Positions 62,968 through 63,965 of a stretch of 63,965 nucleotides of DNA are shown here, one piece after another. A model generated the notes under the pieces. The model ran no database searches. It was not told the origin of the DNA and worked only from the letters and a program-made list of their open reading frames with translations. The translations under genes were made by a program, and so were the position numbers. The stretch is from the NCBI RefSeq assembly GCF_902141845.1, contig NZ_CABFPH010000024.1:1-63965 (forward strand), read 5' to 3'. This DNA comes from Methylobacterium symbioticum. Lineage in GTDB: Bacteria; Pseudomonadota; Alphaproteobacteria; Rhizobiales; Beijerinckiaceae. How positions within the stretch are numbered: the first letter of the stretch is position 1; each line of letters starts with the position of its first letter.

Positions 62968-63646
62968 CCGTCCGCAGCACGTAGCCCGCCCCGCGCACGG
63001 TGTGGATCATCGGATGCTCGAAGCCGCGGTCGATCTTGGCGCGCAGGCGTGAGACATGGACGTCGATGACGTTGGTCTGCGGATCGAAATGGTAGTCCCA
63101 GACATGCTCCAGCAGCATCGTTCGGGTCACCACCTGCCCGGCATGGCGCATCAGGTATTCGAGCAGGCGGAACTCGCGCGGCTGCAGCACGATCTCCTGG
63201 CCTGCCCGCGACACTCGGTGCGAGAGCCGGTCGAGTTCGAGCTGGCCGACGCGGTAGGCAGTGGCCTCTGCTGTCCCTTGCGCGGGCGCGCCACGCCGGG
63301 CCAAAACCTCGGCGCGGGCGAGGAGCTCCGAGAAGGCATAGGGCTTCGGCAGATAGTCGTCGCCGCCGGCGCGCAGGCCCTTCACCCGGTCATCGACCTG
63401 ACCGAGGGCCGAGAGGATGAGGACGGGCGTCGTGACACCCTGCTCGCGCAGTGACCGGATCAGCGAGAGCCCGTCGAGCTTCGGCAGCATGCGGTCGACG
63501 ATCAGCATGTCGTAGCCGCCCTCGCGGGCGAGCGCGTAGCCGTCAAGCCCGTCGGTGGCCTGGTCGGCCACATGCCCGGCCTCGCGAAAGGCCTTAGCGA
63601 GATAGGCGACCGCCTCCCGGTCGTCCTCGATGATCAGAAGCCGCAT
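62957..63646 (-). CDS. OmpR/PhoB-family response regulator
   Basis: 229 aa. The receiver domain starts MRLLIIEDDREAV (acidic pocket D8, D9) and carries the phosphoacceptor D51 in LIVDRMLPKLDG; the Lys is in DDYLPKPYAFSEL. The C-terminal winged helix has the OmpR pattern REFRLLEYLMRHAGQVVTRTMLLEHVW and VIDVHVSRLRAKID. It partners with the kinase that overlaps its 3' end. ATG 63646 is used; the longer frame is not conserved. Its targets are unknown. Confidence 0.96.
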   Translation of the reverse strand: MRLLIIEDDREAVAYLAKAFREAGHVADQATDGLDGYALAREGGYDMLIVDRMLPKLDGLSLIRSLREQGVTTPVLILSALGQVDDRVKGLRAGGDDYLPKPYAFSELLARAEVLARRGAPAQGTAEATAYRVGQLELDRLSHRVSRAGQEIVLQPREFRLLEYLMRHAGQVVTRTMLLEHVWDYHFDPQTNVIDVHVSRLRAKIDRGFEHPMIHTVRGAGYVLRTDER

Positions 63647-63802
63647 GGATTCCGTCCATACAGCGGGCGGGGCGAGCTGAGAACGGTGCGTCTGCGAAGC
63701 GGCCAAAGCCCCCTCCCCTCTGAAGAGCGGACAGGTTGGATGAGCCGTGCTTGCCGGAGGCTTCCCGGCGCATGACGAATTTGTAAGGGGACCGAGACGA
63801 CG

Positions 63803-63832
63803 AAAGGCCGCCTCCTCACGGAAGCGGCCTTT
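63803..63832 (-). terminator. Terminator after the 5S rRNA gene
   Basis: AAAGGCCGC and GCGGCCTTT arms (perfect 9-bp stem, 12-nt loop). It is 48 bp past the 5S 3' end on the minus strand and ahead of the response regulator gene. The stem ends in T residues on the minus strand (TTTCG), so it probably stops rRNA operon transcription. Confidence 0.8.
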
Positions 63833-63880
63833 CTGATAGGTGAGATCGTGTCGAGGGTGTGTGTGATTGCGTTGGGCAGG

Positions 63881-63965
63881 CCTGGCGGCGACCGACTCTC
63901 CCGTGTCTTGAGACACAGTACCATGGGCGCTGGTGCGTTTAACGGCCGAGTTCGAGATGGGATCG
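63881..63965 (-). rRNA. 5S ribosomal RNA, 3' part (continues beyond the window)
   Basis: The minus strand from 63965 down reads CGATCCCATCTCGAACTCGG, then CCGTTAAACGCACCAGCGCC, ATGGTACTGTGTCTCAAGAC, ACGGGAGAGTCGGTCGCCGC and CAGG, the conserved 3' portion of bacterial 5S rRNA. About 85 nt of the expected 115-120 are inside. The rRNA operon (23S before 5S) therefore lies just to the right of the window. Confidence 0.95.

Overview
The window is a chromosomal segment from a very GC-rich alphaproteobacterium of the Rhizobiales, most likely a Methylobacterium or close relative. The evidence is the alphaproteobacterial families present (DUF2125, DUF2232, DUF2336, DUF29, NDUFS4-type complex I subunit, alphaproteobacterial-type LexA boxes, a probable Irr box), a DHFR-like gene that looks like the methylotroph dihydromethanopterin reductase DmrA, and a complete gcvT-gcvH-gcvP tail. 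The species assignment is inference; no 16S is present. Nearly every large antisense reading frame is a GC-codon shadow and is left out.

Layout. 1-3.5 kb: end of gcvT, then gcvH and gcvP (glycine cleavage). 3.7-6.4 kb: OsmC-like protein, a membrane diguanylate cyclase and two small orphan genes. 6.6-9.5 kb: glnD. 9.6-11.2 kb: a spore-photoproduct-lyase-like radical SAM protein followed by a nucleoside deaminase. 11.2-13.4 kb: NDUFS4-like gene, tRNA-Pro(UGG), a Nu-class-type GST and an atypical metallo-beta-lactamase-fold protein. 13.5-18.5 kb: RND efflux pump with its adaptor, and a rhodanese. 18.8-24.2 kb: ggt, plsC, a 1.1-kb gene-poor, repeat-rich stretch, a small orphan gene with a LexA-type operator, and a DUF2125 protein. 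24.3-32.2 kb: threonine aldolase, a large FAD/Fe-S oxidoreductase, a class III transaminase divergent from a MocR-type regulator, and a YqhA-like membrane protein.

32.3-38.5 kb: an Aas-type fusion (MFS, acyltransferase, acyl-AMP ligase) divergent from a TetR regulator, then hmp divergent from nsrR. 38.5-39.7 kb: DUF2336. From 52.2 down to 39.9 kb the minus strand carries a long housekeeping run: rpsF-rpsR-DUF2232-rplI, dnaB, DUF29, alr, radA, cvpA, purF, SDR, dmrA, YbdK-like ligase. 52.7-58.4 kb: FTR1 iron permease, a PRISE-type reductase/EamA pair, a less GC-rich island-like stretch, and a hydrolase/HAD pair. 58.5-63.6 kb: glnE and a two-component system. The right edge enters a 5S rRNA gene, so an rRNA operon lies just outside.

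Functional links: glnD and glnE, the two nitrogen-signalling nucleotidyltransferases, lie about 50 kb apart. gcvTHP and dmrA fit C1 and serine-cycle metabolism. hmp/nsrR is a self-contained NO-response module with two visible 23-bp operators. The most informative non-coding signals are candidate operators (two exact LexA-type boxes, paired TetR palindromes, MocR direct repeats, an Irr-like box) and three families of dispersed palindromic repeats. I did not see a clear unprecedented multi-gene system, CRISPR array, prophage or insertion sequence. The best leads are the LexA-box orphan gene at 22.6 kb, the promoter with no gene at 21.5 kb, and the radical SAM/deaminase pair.
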